In this document: positions 44,800-54,803 of the stretch, piece after piece
Layout: every line of letters starts with the position of its first letter
Numbering within the stretch: position 1 is the first letter of the stretch
DNA from: Acidobacteriota bacterium
GTDB lineage: Bacteria > Acidobacteriota > UBA6911 > RPQK01 > DATIPO01
Length of the DNA stretch: 64,000 bases
Reading direction: 5' to 3'
NCBI GenBank assembly: GCA_035471785.1
Contig: DATIPQ010000145.1
Span: forward strand, 18,167-82,166
Program-made: the position numbers and the translations under genes
The notes under the pieces: generated by a model
The model's database searches: none
What the model saw: the letters and a program-made list of their open reading frames with translations, nothing else
What the model was told of the DNA's origin: nothing

Positions 44800-47310
44800 G
44801 TGACGAATTTCCTGCAAGACTTGCGCTTTGCCTTTCGGCTCTTGACGAAGAACCCCGGATTCTCGGCGGTGGCACTGCTGACGTTGGCGATCGGTATCGG
44901 CGCCAACTCGGCCATTTTCTCGCTCACTGATCAGATCCTTTTAAAACCCCTTCCCATCGAAAATCCCGACAGGCTGGTGGTGCTGCGTTCGCCCGGACCT
45001 AAGCGAGGCCTGGTGTGGAGCGATGGGGACTCCTCCGCCTCCTTCTCCTATCCTCTCTACCGCCGCCTGGCCGAACGCAGCCCGCACGTCGCCCAGTTGA
45101 TGGGACGCTTTCAGATTCCACTCAGCGTGGCCTTTCAAGGTCAGGCGGAAAGGGCTGAAGGAGCGCTGGTGTCGGGAAACTTCTTCCAGGCTCTCGAGAT
45201 CAATCCGGTCGCCGGCCGCCTTTTCGCACCCTCCGACGACGTCAATACCGGCGCCCATCCGCTGGCGGTCCTCAGCCACGGTTATTGGAAGCGCCGTTTC
45301 GACAGCAGTCAGGACATCATCAACCAGACCATATTGGTCAACGACCATTCCCTGACCGTCATCGGGGTGGCCGGGGAGGGCTTCCAGGGCGTTCAGGTGG
45401 GGCAGAGCATCGATCTGTGGATTCCCTTGGCCATGAAGCCTCAGATGACGCCCAACCAGGACTGGACCGAGGAATGGAATGCCTATTGGCTTGCCATCGT
45501 GGGCAAGCTGGAAGAGGGGATGCCGGCCGAGAAAGCGCAGGCGGCCCTGACCTCCATCTACCGTCCTCTGCTGGAGGAGCAGCTCAGTGTGATGAGTTCG
45601 CCCTACAGCGGCGAGGCCAAGGACCGTTTCTTGCAGAAGCCCCTTGAAGTGATTTCTGCTCCCAATGGACGCCCCATCATCCAGCGCAGCACCGAAACGC
45701 CCCTCTTGCTGCTCAACGGCATTGTCGCCCTGGTCCTCTTGATCGCCTGCGCCAACGTGGCCAACCTGCTGGTGGCCCGCGGAATCACCCGCCGCCGCGA
45801 AATCGCCCTGCGCCTGGCCCTGGGAGGGTCGAGGGGACGGCTGATGCGGCAGTTGCTGGTGGAAAGCCTGCTGCTGGCCCTGGGCGGCGCCGGATTGGGC
45901 CTTCTGTTGGCCTGGTGGACGTCGCAGAGCCTGATCTCGGCCTTGTCTGAAAACCTCGGATTGGAAGGCCTTAGCGGCAGCCTCAACTGGCGCCTGCTGG
46001 GCTTTACCGCCGCCGTGGCCATCTTCACGGGGCTGCTTTTCGGGCTCCTGCCGGCCCTCCGCTCGTCACGCACCGACTTGGCTTCATCTCTCAAGGAACA
46101 GGTGGGCAAGGGCAGTTCCAGCAAGTCCCACCTGCGCTTCCGCAAGGTCCTGGTCACCGCCCAGATCGCGCTGACGCTGGGGTTGCTGCTGACCGCGGGA
46201 CTGCTGGCCCGCAGCTTCTACAACCTGAGGACGACCGACCTGGGACTGAACCCGGAGCAGGTGCTGCAGTTTTCAGTGGCGCCTGAACTGAACGGCTACG
46301 ATCCGCCGCGGACCGCTGAGTTCGTGGACCGCACGCGCCGCTCCATCAGCGGATTGCCGGGAGTGGTGGCCGCCAGCGCCGCCGTGATTCCAGTGCTGGC
46401 TGACTCCACCTCGGCTTCCAACATCACCGTCGAGGACTACCAGCCGCAGGAAGAAGAGGACATGAACGTGGTCCAGAACTGGGTCACGCCCGACTTCTTC
46501 ACCGTCATGGGCCTGCGGCTCCTCTCCGGACGTCCCATCGAGGAGCGCGACGGCGGAGAGAGCCCCAAGGTGGCGGTGATCAACGAGACCATGGCCCGGC
46601 GTTATTTCGAGGACGGGCAAGCCGTAGGCCGGCGTTTCGCCTTCGGTGCGGGGGACCGGATCGTCCCCGACATCGAAATCGTGGGCGTGGTCAACGACAG
46701 CAAGCACACCTCGGTCGACGAAGAAGAGCGTCCTCTTGTCTACCTGCCCGCCACCCAGTTCGAGCATCTGGGCAGCCTGACTTTTTACGTACGCACCGCC
46801 GGTGACCCCGCACAACTGGCCCCTGTGCTGCGAAACCAGGTGCGCGAGATCGATCCCAACCTGCCCATCTACCGCGTCAGAACTTTTGAAACGCAGATCG
46901 CCCAGTCCACCTCTACCCAGCAGATGCTGATGGTCCTCTCAGGCAGCTTCGGCGCGATTGCCGCGTTGCTGGCCGCCATCGGACTCTCGGGCGTGATGGC
47001 CTATAACGTGGCCCGGCGCACCCGTGAGATCGGCATCCGCATGGCCTTGGGAGCGCACCGGGGGGACGTGCTCTGGATGGTGCTGCGCGAAGTCGGCGTC
47101 CTCACCCTGATCGGCGTGGCTATCGGCCTGCCGGGAGCCTACGGTCTCTCTCTGCTGGCCGAATCGGTGATGTTTCAGGTCCAGCCCGGAGATCCGCTGC
47201 TCATGATTCTGGCGGTCCTTCTGATGGGGAGCGTGGCTCTGCTTTCGGGCTTCCTGCCGGCCCGCCGCGCCTCCCGCGTCAACCCCGTGGTTGCGCTGCG
47301 TACGGAATAG
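44800..47310 (+). CDS. ADOP-type ABC permease (MacB/FtsX-like), second
   Basis: Second permease, 836 residues, lacking the extra N-terminal domain of its neighbour. It starts directly with LQDLRFAFRLLTKNPGFSAVALLTLAIGIGANSAIFS. The central FtsX core (ANVANLLVARGITRRREIALRLALGGSRGRL) and the C-terminal core (RTREIGIRMALGAHRGDVL, FLPARRASRVNPVVALR) show the duplicated layout. It differs a lot from the first in the periplasmic domains, so this is an old duplication, not a recent one. The start is GTG 44800 with GAGGAGG eight bases upstream. Again there is no ATPase partner. It probably forms one operon with padR and the first ADOP gene. Confidence 0.92.
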   Translation: MTNFLQDLRFAFRLLTKNPGFSAVALLTLAIGIGANSAIFSLTDQILLKPLPIENPDRLVVLRSPGPKRGLVWSDGDSSASFSYPLYRRLAERSPHVAQLMGRFQIPLSVAFQGQAERAEGALVSGNFFQALEINPVAGRLFAPSDDVNTGAHPLAVLSHGYWKRRFDSSQDIINQTILVNDHSLTVIGVAGEGFQGVQVGQSIDLWIPLAMKPQMTPNQDWTEEWNAYWLAIVGKLEEGMPAEKAQAALTSIYRPLLEEQLSVMSSPYSGEAKDRFLQKPLEVISAPNGRPIIQRSTETPLLLLNGIVALVLLIACANVANLLVARGITRRREIALRLALGGSRGRLMRQLLVESLLLALGGAGLGLLLAWWTSQSLISALSENLGLEGLSGSLNWRLLGFTAAVAIFTGLLFGLLPALRSSRTDLASSLKEQVGKGSSSKSHLRFRKVLVTAQIALTLGLLLTAGLLARSFYNLRTTDLGLNPEQVLQFSVAPELNGYDPPRTAEFVDRTRRSISGLPGVVAASAAVIPVLADSTSASNITVEDYQPQEEEDMNVVQNWVTPDFFTVMGLRLLSGRPIEERDGGESPKVAVINETMARRYFEDGQAVGRRFAFGAGDRIVPDIEIVGVVNDSKHTSVDEEERPLVYLPATQFEHLGSLTFYVRTAGDPAQLAPVLRNQVREIDPNLPIYRVRTFETQIAQSTSTQQMLMVLSGSFGAIAALLAAIGLSGVMAYNVARRTREIGIRMALGAHRGDVLWMVLREVGVLTLIGVAIGLPGAYGLSLLAESVMFQVQPGDPLLMILAVLLMGSVALLSGFLPARRASRVNPVVALRTE

Positions 47311-47331
47311 GTTCGGCAGGGCGAGCCCTAC

Positions 47332-47889
47332 TCAAGGCCATAGCCAGCCGAAGGCGCCGGCGGTGACGAGTCCATAGAGCAGGCCGTCGAACATCGACTT
47401 GAAAGTGGATGTCCAGGATCGGCTCAGCCAGATGGCGTCCTGCGGCATTCCCAGGGCGTAGGCCATGAAGGCCGAGCAGCCGGCGATCTGAAAGACCGAT
47501 AGGTACTCCGCTCCGGGGCCGAGGGCGCGTCCCGTCAGGTAAGCCACGAAAATTCCCACCACGATGCAGTAGATGAACCACTGAACCAGTTGTTTTCCCA
47601 TCGACGGCGGTCCCGGCGGAACCACCGTCATGATGACCACCGGCCCCTTGCTGTATTTCTTCACGAAGGCCTCTGACTGCAGCTCTTTCATGTCCTTGGC
47701 GTGGGGCATCATGTAGTCCCCGGGCGGAATCTCGAGTTGGCCCAGCGCGCCCATGGCCTCGGCCTCCTTGGGTACGGGCTTGAAGTCCGTCTTGTGGTAG
47801 CCCAGCACCATGTGGACGATCGAACTCATCACGAATACCAGTATGGCTGCCAGCAGAATAGGCATCCAAAGCGACATCAACGGAACCAT
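47332..47889 (-). CDS. Conserved membrane protein of unknown function
   Basis: A 185-residue protein with one N-terminal hydrophobic segment (LWMPILLAAILVFVMSSIVH), a polar central part (IPPGDYMMPHAKDMKELQSEAF), and two or three C-terminal segments (LVQWFIYCIVVGIFVAYLTG, GCSAFMAYALGM, LYGLVTAGAFGWLWP). I recognise no family with a known role. An excellent GGGGAGGTGA site precedes the start. It converges with the second ADOP gene. Anything more would be a guess. Confidence 0.75.
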   Translation of the reverse strand: MVPLMSLWMPILLAAILVFVMSSIVHMVLGYHKTDFKPVPKEAEAMGALGQLEIPPGDYMMPHAKDMKELQSEAFVKKYSKGPVVIMTVVPPGPPSMGKQLVQWFIYCIVVGIFVAYLTGRALGPGAEYLSVFQIAGCSAFMAYALGMPQDAIWLSRSWTSTFKSMFDGLLYGLVTAGAFGWLWP

Positions 47890-48046
47890 AGGTCACCTCC
47901 CCGATAAATGTGCGATGTGAACTAACGTGCCCTCTTTATGCCCCACCCGTTCTCCACCGTCAACCCCGCCTGCCGGCCAGCCGCTTTCCTATTCAGGCGA
48001 GAAACCGTGGGTTCGCGCGTTACGAGAGGGGAAAGGACAACGGGGG

Positions 48047-48931
48047 GTGAATGAAGCTCTCAAGATCGCGTTTGGCGTTAAACTGATGGCAATGGGAGGC
48101 TTTCAATACCGGGAAGCAGGGGCCCCAATAGGCTTGGAAGAGGCGGTGGAGTGCGTTTGGTTTTTGGCGGCGGAGAGGTCGGGGCAGATGCGGGGGCAGA
48201 GGGTGCTGCCTGATGGGTTCTTGGAGATCGTTTTTCATCTGGCCGATCCATGCCAGCGGTTCAGCGGCGGACGATATCAAGTTCAGCCCAGGGCGCTTTT
48301 GGTGGGGCCGATGACGCAGCACGCCACGATTCGTCCCATGGGGCGGGTAGACATGGTCGGCATCCGCCTCAAGCCCGCCGGAGCCGCGGCCCTGCTCGAC
48401 GTACCGCTGGACAAGGTGCGCGACAGGACCCTTGCGGCAGAGGATCTGAAAGGTGCTTTCCCCGGAGCTCTCCTGGAAAGGCTCGGCAACGAGCCTGCTC
48501 AAGAGGGACGCCTCAAGCTGATGGAGCAAGCCCTCTTGCGTGCCTGCACTATGGAGAAGGTCGATACAAGGACAAGCGCGCTGTGCCACCAGATCAGGTT
48601 GCACGCAGGAGGCCTCTCGGTGGAACGGATGACCCAGCTCAGCGGCCTCTCGGCCCGTACTCTGGAGCGCCTGTTCAAGACCCAGGTCGGTTTGCCGCCC
48701 AAGCTCTTCTGCCGCATCCTGCGCCTGCAAGCGGTCATCCGCTCGGCCGCCTCTCACAGCCCCTCTTCGTTGCGCGATGCGGCCCTCGACGCCGGCTACT
48801 ACGACCAGGCCCATTTCCTCAAGGATTTCAAGTCCTTCGCCGGCGTCCCGCCCGGCACCTTCTTCGGCCTGGAAGAGAACCGCCTCTCCCAAGCCTTGTG
48901 CCCGCCCATGGCCGCCCACAAGGGGCCATAA
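48047..48931 (+). CDS. AraC-family transcription regulator
   Basis: DNA-binding activator. The C-terminal hundred residues hold the two AraC helix-turn-helix units: LSVERMTQLSGLSARTLERLFKTQVGLPPKLFCRILRL and RDAALDAGYYDQAHFLKDFKSFAGVPPGTF. The N-terminal domain (VECVWFLAAERSGQMRGQRVLPDGFLEIVFHL) is of the DUF6597 type that often accompanies AraC domains. The start is uncertain: GTG 48047 has AAGGA nine bases upstream and gives 294 residues, while ATG 48086 is an alternative and the frame is open to 47927. Targets are unknown; the following small secreted-protein gene is on the same strand, 84 bases on. Confidence 0.85.
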   Translation: MNEALKIAFGVKLMAMGGFQYREAGAPIGLEEAVECVWFLAAERSGQMRGQRVLPDGFLEIVFHLADPCQRFSGGRYQVQPRALLVGPMTQHATIRPMGRVDMVGIRLKPAGAAALLDVPLDKVRDRTLAAEDLKGAFPGALLERLGNEPAQEGRLKLMEQALLRACTMEKVDTRTSALCHQIRLHAGGLSVERMTQLSGLSARTLERLFKTQVGLPPKLFCRILRLQAVIRSAASHSPSSLRDAALDAGYYDQAHFLKDFKSFAGVPPGTFFGLEENRLSQALCPPMAAHKGP

Positions 48932-49015
48932 GAGCACTCTCTGTGTCGCCTTTTTACAATACGCAGCCCACCTGCTGAAGTAGACTGCGGGCTTGTCAGT
49001 TGAAAAGGAGGACCT

Positions 49016-49519
49016 GTGAAGAAGATCTTGACGCTGACGGTGTGGGCCGCGCTCTGGGTGGCGGCCGGGGGTTGGACGACTAGCGGAGAAGAGGAAGGCA
49101 CATTTCAACTCGACGACTTGGCCTTTCTCTCCGGATGCTGGAAAGGCAGTTTCGGAAACGGAGGCGTGATGGAAGAGTTCTACACCTCGCCCTCCAAGAA
49201 CCTGATGCTTGGCACCACCCGCTATCTGCGCGACGACGCGGCCGTGCAGTTCGAGTTCACCCGCATCATGAAAACAGCCGAAGGCATCCTGATGACTCCC
49301 TATCCCAACGGCAAGCCTTCCAGCGATTCCTTCCGCTTGACCTCCTTGAAAGAGCAAGAGGCCATCTTCGAAGCCCCCGAGCACGACTATCCCAAGCGCA
49401 TCATCTACCGCGCCAACCCCGACGGTTCCCGCACGGCCCGCATCGACGGCGGACCCGAGGACAGCGGCGGACAGGAATGGCGCCTGCAGTCCTTTGAATG
49501 CATCGGCCCTCAAGAGTAG
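49016..49519 (+). CDS. DUF6265-like secreted protein
   Basis: A signal peptide (ILTLTVWAALWVAAGGWTTS) precedes a beta-rich domain that resembles the DUF6265 family: LDDLAFLSGCWKGSFGNGG, VMEEFYTSPSKNLMLGTTRY and FEAPEHDYPKRIIY. Function of that family is unknown. Translation begins at GTG 49016 with AAAAGGAGG seven bases upstream. It converges with uvrA across 19 bases. Confidence 0.8.
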   Translation: MKKILTLTVWAALWVAAGGWTTSGEEEGTFQLDDLAFLSGCWKGSFGNGGVMEEFYTSPSKNLMLGTTRYLRDDAAVQFEFTRIMKTAEGILMTPYPNGKPSSDSFRLTSLKEQEAIFEAPEHDYPKRIIYRANPDGSRTARIDGGPEDSGGQEWRLQSFECIGPQE

Positions 49520-49538
49520 CGTTGGGGAGTTCGACCGA

Positions 49539-52376
49539 TCAGGTCGCCGGCTGGGGAGAGAGGATCTTGCGCAGGAAGCGGGCGGTGTGGGAGTCTTCGG
49601 CTTGGGCCACGTCCTCGGGCGTACCCTGGGCCACGATGCGGCCTCCTTCGGCGCCCCCTTCCGGACCCAGGTCGATGATCCAGTCGGCGCTGCGGATCAC
49701 GTCCAGGTTGTGCTCGATGACCAGCACGGTGGCGCCCTTGGTCAGCAGACGGTCGAAAGAGCGCAGCAGCTTGCTGATGTCGTCGAAGTGCAGTCCGGTG
49801 GTGGGTTCGTCGAAGATGAAGAGGGGATGCCTGGAGGTCTTGGCCGACAGGTAAGAGGCCAGCTTGAGTCGCTGGGCTTCGCCTCCCGAGAGGGTGGTGG
49901 CCGACTGCCCCAAGCGCAAGTAGCCCAGCCCCACCTCTTCCAGCACCCGCAGCTTGCGCACCAACGGAGCCAGTTGCTTGAAGAAGCGCAGGGCCTGAGA
50001 CACCGTCATGTCGAGGACGTCGGCGATGTTCTTGCCCTTATAGGTGACGTCCAGCACCTTCTTTTGATAGCGCTTGCCGCGGCATTCCTCGCACAGCAGC
50101 TCAACGTCGGCCAGGAACTGCATCTCAACGGTAATGGTGCCCGAACCCTGGCAGGTCTCGCAGCGTCCGCCGGGGATGTTGAAGGAGAAATTGCCGGGCG
50201 TCAGTCCCCGCGAACGGGACTCGCGGGTGTTGGCGAAGAGCTTGCGGATGTCGTCGAAGGCCTTGGTGTAGGTGGCCGGGTTGGAACGCGGGGTGCGTCC
50301 GATGGGCGTCTGATCGACCAGCACGGCCTCGCTGATCAGGTCTTCGTTGTCGATGTCTTGGTAGGCCCCCACCGAACCCTTCCACTCGCCCTTGAGTTTC
50401 TTGAGGGCCGGATAGAGGACGTCTTGCACCAGGGTCGACTTGCCCGATCCGCTGACGCCCGTCACGCAGGTCATCACGCCCAGCGGAAGGCGCACCGTGA
50501 TGTCCTTGAGATTGTGTTGGCGGGCTCCGAAGAGGGTCATCCAGCGGTCTTCGCAGGAACGCCTGAAGGTGGGCGTGGGGATCTGCTGGCGTCCCGCCAG
50601 GTAGTTGCCCGTGGGCGAGTCGCCGTTTTCCAGAAGCGACTCGAAATCGCCCTGATGGACCAGTTCCCCTCCATGCTCTCCCGCACCGGGACCGATGTCG
50701 ATGACGTGATCGGCCTGTTCCATCATTTCGCGGTCGTGCTCGACCACCACGATGGTGTTGCCCAGATCGCGCAAGCGCTTGAGGATCTGGATGAGGCGGT
50801 TCTCGTCGCGGGGATGAAGGCCGATGGAGGGTTCGTCGAGGACGTAGAGCGTCCCTACCAATGAAGAGCTGAGCGAGGCCGAAAGCTGAATGCGCTGCAT
50901 CTCTCCCCCGCTCAGGGTCGAGGTGAGCCGGTCCAGGGTCAGATAGTCGAGTCCGACCTGGACCAGGAACCCCAGCCGCTGACGGATCTCGCGCAGCAGC
51001 TTGTCGGCGACTTTCTGCTCGGCGTCGCTGATCTCCAACTCATTGAAAAAGCGGCTCGATTCAGAAATAGGCCAAGTGGTGACCTCGGTAATGCGGCGAC
51101 CGCCCACCAGCACGTCGAGAGCCTCGGGACGCAGCCGCTCCCCCCCGCAGTCGGGACAGCTCGAATAGCCCCGGTAGCGGCTGATGAAGATGCGCACATG
51201 CATCTTGTACTTCTTGCGCTCCAGGTACTTGAAGAATCCCTTGACGCCGGCGAAGGCTCCGTCCCCCTCCCAAATGGCCTTGCGGATCTCGGGATCGAGA
51301 TCGCGGTAGGGAACGTCGAAACGAACTCCCTTGCGCGTGGCCCAATCTTCAAAGCGCTTCTGGAAACGCTTGTAGCGGGGCTTGGTGAAGGGGTCGATGG
51401 GCTGCTCGTCGATGGTCTTGCGGGGATCGGGGATGACCAGATCCGGATCGATGGTCATGGTGTTGCCGAATCCCTGGCAAGTGGGACAGGCTCCGTAGGG
51501 ATTGTTGAAGGAAAAAAGCCGCGGCTCAGGATCCAGATAGTCGATCTGGCAGTACTGGCATTCAAGCCGTTCGCTGAAGCGCAGCTTGCGGATGCCGTCG
51601 TCTTCCAGAACCCAGACTTCCAGCACCCCGTTGCCCTCGGTGAGGCAGGTTTCCACCGAATCGGTGATGCGGTCTTCCTGGTCAGGATGCACCGCGATGC
51701 GGTCGACCAGCACCGACAGCCCGGCCAGTTCCTCCAGCGACTGGGGACGATAGGAAGGCAACTGCAGGGTTGGGGGCCGGCCTTCCTCGCCTTCCCTTGT
51801 AAAGCGTTGGAAGCCCTGCTTCATACAGCTTTCCAGTTGCTGTGCGAGTTCGACCTCCTGTCCCTCCCGCCCCAGGTCGAGCAGACTGTCGCGGAAGGGG
51901 AAAGTGAGATAGAGGCGGGTGCCTTCAGGCAATTCCAGGATGCGGTTGACGGCGTCCTCGGCGCTGTCGCGCCGGACGTCGCGTCCGCATCGGCGGCAGC
52001 GGATGGAACCCATGCGGGCGTAGAGCAGCCGCAGGTAGTCGTAGATCTCGGTGACCGTTCCCACCGTTGAACGGGGATTGCGGGAGGAATTGCGCTGGCG
52101 TATGGCGATGGCCGGCCGCAATCCTTCGATCTCGCGCACCAGGGGCTTGTCGAGGCGCTCCAGGAATTGCCGGGCATAGGCCGACAGAGATTCCACGTAG
52201 CGCCGCTGGCCCTCGGCGTAAAGAGTGTCGAAAACCAGCGAAGACTTGCCCGATCCGCTCACCCCGGTGACCACGGTCAGGCTGCCCGAGGGGATCTCGA
52301 CGTCGATGTCCTTGAGGTTGTTTTGGCGCGCCCCCCAGATCCGCAAGGGGGCCTCGGAGTCGTTTCGGCTACCCAT
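49539..52376 (-). CDS. uvrA: Excinuclease ABC subunit A
   Basis: DNA-damage recognition ATPase of nucleotide-excision repair. Two ABC modules are present, with Walker [11 protein letters not shown] and [10 protein letters not shown], and signature motifs [11 protein letters not shown] and [11 protein letters not shown]. Zinc-binding pairs CRRC, CQYC/CPTC, CPDC and CETC/CEEC fit the insertion and zinc-finger modules; the UvrB-binding and DNA-binding insertions appear intact. The length of 945 residues is normal. With PcrA/UvrD elsewhere in the window, two parts of the repair path are present; uvrB and uvrC are not in view. Confidence 0.97.
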   Translation of the reverse strand: MGSRNDSEAPLRIWGARQNNLKDIDVEIPSGSLTVVTGVSGSGKSSLVFDTLYAEGQRRYVESLSAYARQFLERLDKPLVREIEGLRPAIAIRQRNSSRNPRSTVGTVTEIYDYLRLLYARMGSIRCRRCGRDVRRDSAEDAVNRILELPEGTRLYLTFPFRDSLLDLGREGQEVELAQQLESCMKQGFQRFTREGEEGRPPTLQLPSYRPQSLEELAGLSVLVDRIAVHPDQEDRITDSVETCLTEGNGVLEVWVLEDDGIRKLRFSERLECQYCQIDYLDPEPRLFSFNNPYGACPTCQGFGNTMTIDPDLVIPDPRKTIDEQPIDPFTKPRYKRFQKRFEDWATRKGVRFDVPYRDLDPEIRKAIWEGDGAFAGVKGFFKYLERKKYKMHVRIFISRYRGYSSCPDCGGERLRPEALDVLVGGRRITEVTTWPISESSRFFNELEISDAEQKVADKLLREIRQRLGFLVQVGLDYLTLDRLTSTLSGGEMQRIQLSASLSSSLVGTLYVLDEPSIGLHPRDENRLIQILKRLRDLGNTIVVVEHDREMMEQADHVIDIGPGAGEHGGELVHQGDFESLLENGDSPTGNYLAGRQQIPTPTFRRSCEDRWMTLFGARQHNLKDITVRLPLGVMTCVTGVSGSGKSTLVQDVLYPALKKLKGEWKGSVGAYQDIDNEDLISEAVLVDQTPIGRTPRSNPATYTKAFDDIRKLFANTRESRSRGLTPGNFSFNIPGGRCETCQGSGTITVEMQFLADVELLCEECRGKRYQKKVLDVTYKGKNIADVLDMTVSQALRFFKQLAPLVRKLRVLEEVGLGYLRLGQSATTLSGGEAQRLKLASYLSAKTSRHPLFIFDEPTTGLHFDDISKLLRSFDRLLTKGATVLVIEHNLDVIRSADWIIDLGPEGGAEGGRIVAQGTPEDVAQAEDSHTARFLRKILSPQPAT

Positions 52377-52503
52377 CGTGAAACCGTCAGTGTACCACTA
52401 ACCGCCAATATTCGGCAGGCACCGCTGGACCGCTCATGAAAGCGTTTCCAAGCCTTTCCCAAACCAAAAAAAGAGCGAAAAAGACTTGTGTGACGCCAAT
52501 TAC

Positions 52504-52532
52504 TTGACACTCGCCCCTCGGCTTCCTATACT
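52504..52532 (+). promoter_or_regulatory. Strong sigma-70 promoter of the M23 peptidase gene
   Basis: TTGACA (52504-52509), 17 bases, then TATACT (52527-52532) match the consensus at 11 of 12 positions. Transcription would start near 52539, giving a leader of about 60 bases that holds CAGGGGAG before the ATG. Confidence 0.85.
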
Positions 52533-52597
52533 GACCCGGTTTTTGGGGCAGCAAGGGATTTCTTGCTGATTTCGACACGATTGCAGGGGAGTAGTTG

Positions 52598-53491
52598 ATG
52601 AATCAAGGGGGCTGGACTGTCATCTTCGCCCGTTCAGGCGAAGGGACGGCCCGTAAGTTTTACGTGTCGCGAGCCCTGCTGGCGGCCGTCTGCATGACCG
52701 TTTTGGTCGCCTTCCTCTCTTCCGGCCTGGTTTTCTTCCACTACTTCGAATTTTGGGGCGATTCTCTTGCTCAGGAGCGTTTGTTGGCCGAGCGGGATGA
52801 GCTTCGCCGGGAAAGCCAGACCTTTCGCGTCACCGCCCGTCAGTTGAATGATCAGATGAGGCTGGTCGAAACTACGGCCCGCAAGCTGCAGATGATGTCG
52901 GGTATGGCGGAGGAAGGCAACGAAGTCCCGGGCGTGGGCGGACCCGCACCCGACGCCGTCCGGCTCCACTTGGAGGCCCCCGAAGACCTGCGCCGCCATT
53001 TCGAGCTGCTGGAAACCAAGCATGCCGACCTGATGGGCGATCTCAGCCAATTGCAGGACCACTACACCCTGCGCCGCATACTGCTCGACTCCATCCCCTC
53101 CATCATGCCGGTGCGCCAGGGAATCATGGGCGACCCGATGGGCTACCGCCAGGACCCCTTCACGGGCACCCGCGCCTGGCATCCCGGACTGGATGTGCGG
53201 GCTCCTAAAGGCTCGCGCGTCATCGCCACCGCCGACGGCGAAGTCACCTACGCGGGATGGCGCAGCGGTTTCGGCAAACTGGTGGTCATCAAACACCGCT
53301 TCGGATTCGAGAGCTACTACGGGCACCTGTCCAAGATCATGGTGGAAAAGGGCGACAGCGTCCGGCGTACCGACGTGCTGGGCTACGTGGGATCGACGGG
53401 ACGCGCCACCGGCAACCATGTTCATTTCGAAGTCCGATTCCGCGGAGACTCCCTCGATCCTCAGCGCCTTATCCGCGACGAACCTCTCTAG
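52598..53491 (+). CDS. Membrane-anchored M23 metallopeptidase
   Basis: Peptidoglycan endopeptidase or its regulator. An N-terminal membrane anchor (residues about 24-50, LLAAVCMTVLVAFLSSGLVFFHYF) is followed by a coiled coil (about 60-105, ERLLAERDELRRES). A LytM/M23 domain occupies about 175-297. Zinc ligands are His and Asp in WHPGLDVRAP and the HxH in NHVHFEV; the remaining catalytic His is in YYGHLSK. All are intact, so it should be active. ATG 52598 has GGGGAG upstream; the in-frame TTG at 52595 is possible. A strong promoter precedes it. Confidence 0.93.
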   Translation: MNQGGWTVIFARSGEGTARKFYVSRALLAAVCMTVLVAFLSSGLVFFHYFEFWGDSLAQERLLAERDELRRESQTFRVTARQLNDQMRLVETTARKLQMMSGMAEEGNEVPGVGGPAPDAVRLHLEAPEDLRRHFELLETKHADLMGDLSQLQDHYTLRRILLDSIPSIMPVRQGIMGDPMGYRQDPFTGTRAWHPGLDVRAPKGSRVIATADGEVTYAGWRSGFGKLVVIKHRFGFESYYGHLSKIMVEKGDSVRRTDVLGYVGSTGRATGNHVHFEVRFRGDSLDPQRLIRDEPL

Positions 53492-53601
53492 CGCCGGCCA
53501 ACCCGGCCTCACCTCTTGGGACGCTCCAGACCGCTTGAATCGGCCTGCGCTCATGAGCTAATGTGGGCATGTACAAAAGTTCGTTAGGAGGCATGAGTAC
53601 A

Positions 53602-54180
53602 ATGGCAGTCACATTGCAGACGGGAACGGAAAAACTGATCAAGGCCCTGGACCACGCCGTACGGTCCGGCAAGGGCGACGTTCAGGCCATCACCGACGGC
53701 GTCAAGAACGCCCTCACCGACCTGATCTCCAGCCGCAGGATCGACCTTCCCCAAGAACTGCGCCAGCCGCGGGCCGAAGGCTATGCCCGCCGTCAGGTCT
53801 ACCAGAGTCCCGACCTGGGGTACGAGGTGATTGCCATGATTTGGGGACCCGGACAAGGCACCCCGCTGCACGATCACGCCGGCATCTGGTGTGTAGAAGG
53901 GGTCTACTCGGGCGAGATCCGCGTCTGCCAGTACGAATTAATGGAGCGCCGGGACGACCTTTACCGATTTCGTCCCTGTGAGAGCGTGCAAGCCCACCTG
54001 GGCGAGTCGGGAAGCCTGATACCGCCTTTCGAGTACCACACCATCCACAACAATCTCCAAGACGAGGCCTCCATCACCATCCACGTCTACGGCGCGCCCA
54101 TGGAACATTGCAGCATCTTCGAGCCCACCGAGCAGGACGGCTGGTACAGCAAGAAATCGAAGACGCTTTCCTACGACTAG
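53602..54180 (+). CDS. Cysteine dioxygenase
   Basis: Cupin-fold iron enzyme expected to oxidise cysteine to cysteine sulfinate. Iron ligands align as His90, His92 and His146 (LHDHAGIWC, EYHTIHNN). Further likeness to mammalian CDO includes Arg at the carboxylate-binding position (YARRQV), Cys97 at the place of the Cys of the Cys-Tyr cofactor and Tyr163 (IHVYGAP) at the place of its Tyr. The closing block HVYGAPMEHC also matches. The 192-residue length is typical. ATG 53602 is selected because AGGAGG (53586-53591) is ten bases upstream; the ATG at 53593 is only one base from it. The gene stands alone. Confidence 0.9.
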   Translation: MAVTLQTGTEKLIKALDHAVRSGKGDVQAITDGVKNALTDLISSRRIDLPQELRQPRAEGYARRQVYQSPDLGYEVIAMIWGPGQGTPLHDHAGIWCVEGVYSGEIRVCQYELMERRDDLYRFRPCESVQAHLGESGSLIPPFEYHTIHNNLQDEASITIHVYGAPMEHCSIFEPTEQDGWYSKKSKTLSYD

Positions 54181-54326
54181 GGCCACTAGGTGGCCAACAA
54201 GCTCACACACCGATCAAGTTTCAGCGACCGCGCTGGAGGCCTGATTGCTCTCGGCGGTATGAGGCTGCTCACTATATTCCGCTTGGGATTTGGACCTTGG
54301 TATTTGGGCCCTGGAACTTGGGGCCG
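54181..54326. other. Gene-free spacer with hairpins and a TTGG-rich tract
   Basis: Directly after the cysteine dioxygenase stop lies the palindrome GGCCACTAGGTGGCC (54181-54195). Further on is a low-complexity tract with repeated TTGG and TTGGG (54284-54322) and a GGGGCC/GGCCCC pair. GAGGCTGCTCACTA (54262-54275) also occurs in the gap at 30647-30660. No gene is visible. Confidence 0.5.
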
Positions 54327-54749
54327 TCAGGCCCCCGAGGTGCCCTTCTTCCGGAACTGCTCGCGTTCTTGACGCCGCTTGTGGCGGGCTTCGATTTGGG
54401 CCTTGAAAAGAAAGCCCACGATGCGGTCTTGTTCCTCCTGGTCGATATCGACGAATTCCAGTCCCCCCACCAGCATGTTTTCCTCTTCGACCTCGACTTC
54501 CTGGCACCAGACCACGCGAGCCGTGACTTCAATGGGCCGGGCCTCGGGGAGAAGCAAGGTGAGGCGCAGCTCATCGCGGGGGACAAGCTCAAGGTCGGTT
54601 TCAAAGCGCAATCCGCCCCCGCTCAGGTCCTGGGTCTGGTAATGGAAGGTGCGGCTGCCGGGGACATCGGCTCCCTGCGCCTTCATGACCGAGAAACTGA
54701 AGGGGACAGCGAGCTTGAGTCTGAAAAACTCGCGCTTGTTAATCACCAT
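54327..54749 (-). CDS. PilZ-domain protein
   Basis: Likely cyclic di-GMP receptor. The RxxxR-type motif appears as KREFFRLKL near the N-terminus and the D/NxSxxG motif as TQDLSGGGLRF, both of which bind c-di-GMP in the family. The rest is the beta barrel (LRLTLLLPEARPIEVTARVVWCQEVE, LVGGLEFVDIDQEEQDRIV) with a basic tail. At 140 residues it is a single-domain adaptor. The dehydrogenase gene upstream on the same strand is 55 bases away, so co-transcription is possible but no functional link is evident. Confidence 0.9.
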   Translation of the reverse strand: MVINKREFFRLKLAVPFSFSVMKAQGADVPGSRTFHYQTQDLSGGGLRFETDLELVPRDELRLTLLLPEARPIEVTARVVWCQEVEVEEENMLVGGLEFVDIDQEEQDRIVGFLFKAQIEARHKRRQEREQFRKKGTSGA

Positions 54750-54803
54750 TTCATCATAGCATCGGCCGATGAAAAAAGGGGAAACCCGTTTCCAGACAAG
54801 AGT

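Noticed and set aside
41619-47310. Complete ABC efflux system
   Set aside because: No ATPase or membrane-fusion protein gene lies next to the two permeases; this is the usual orphan ADOP arrangement.
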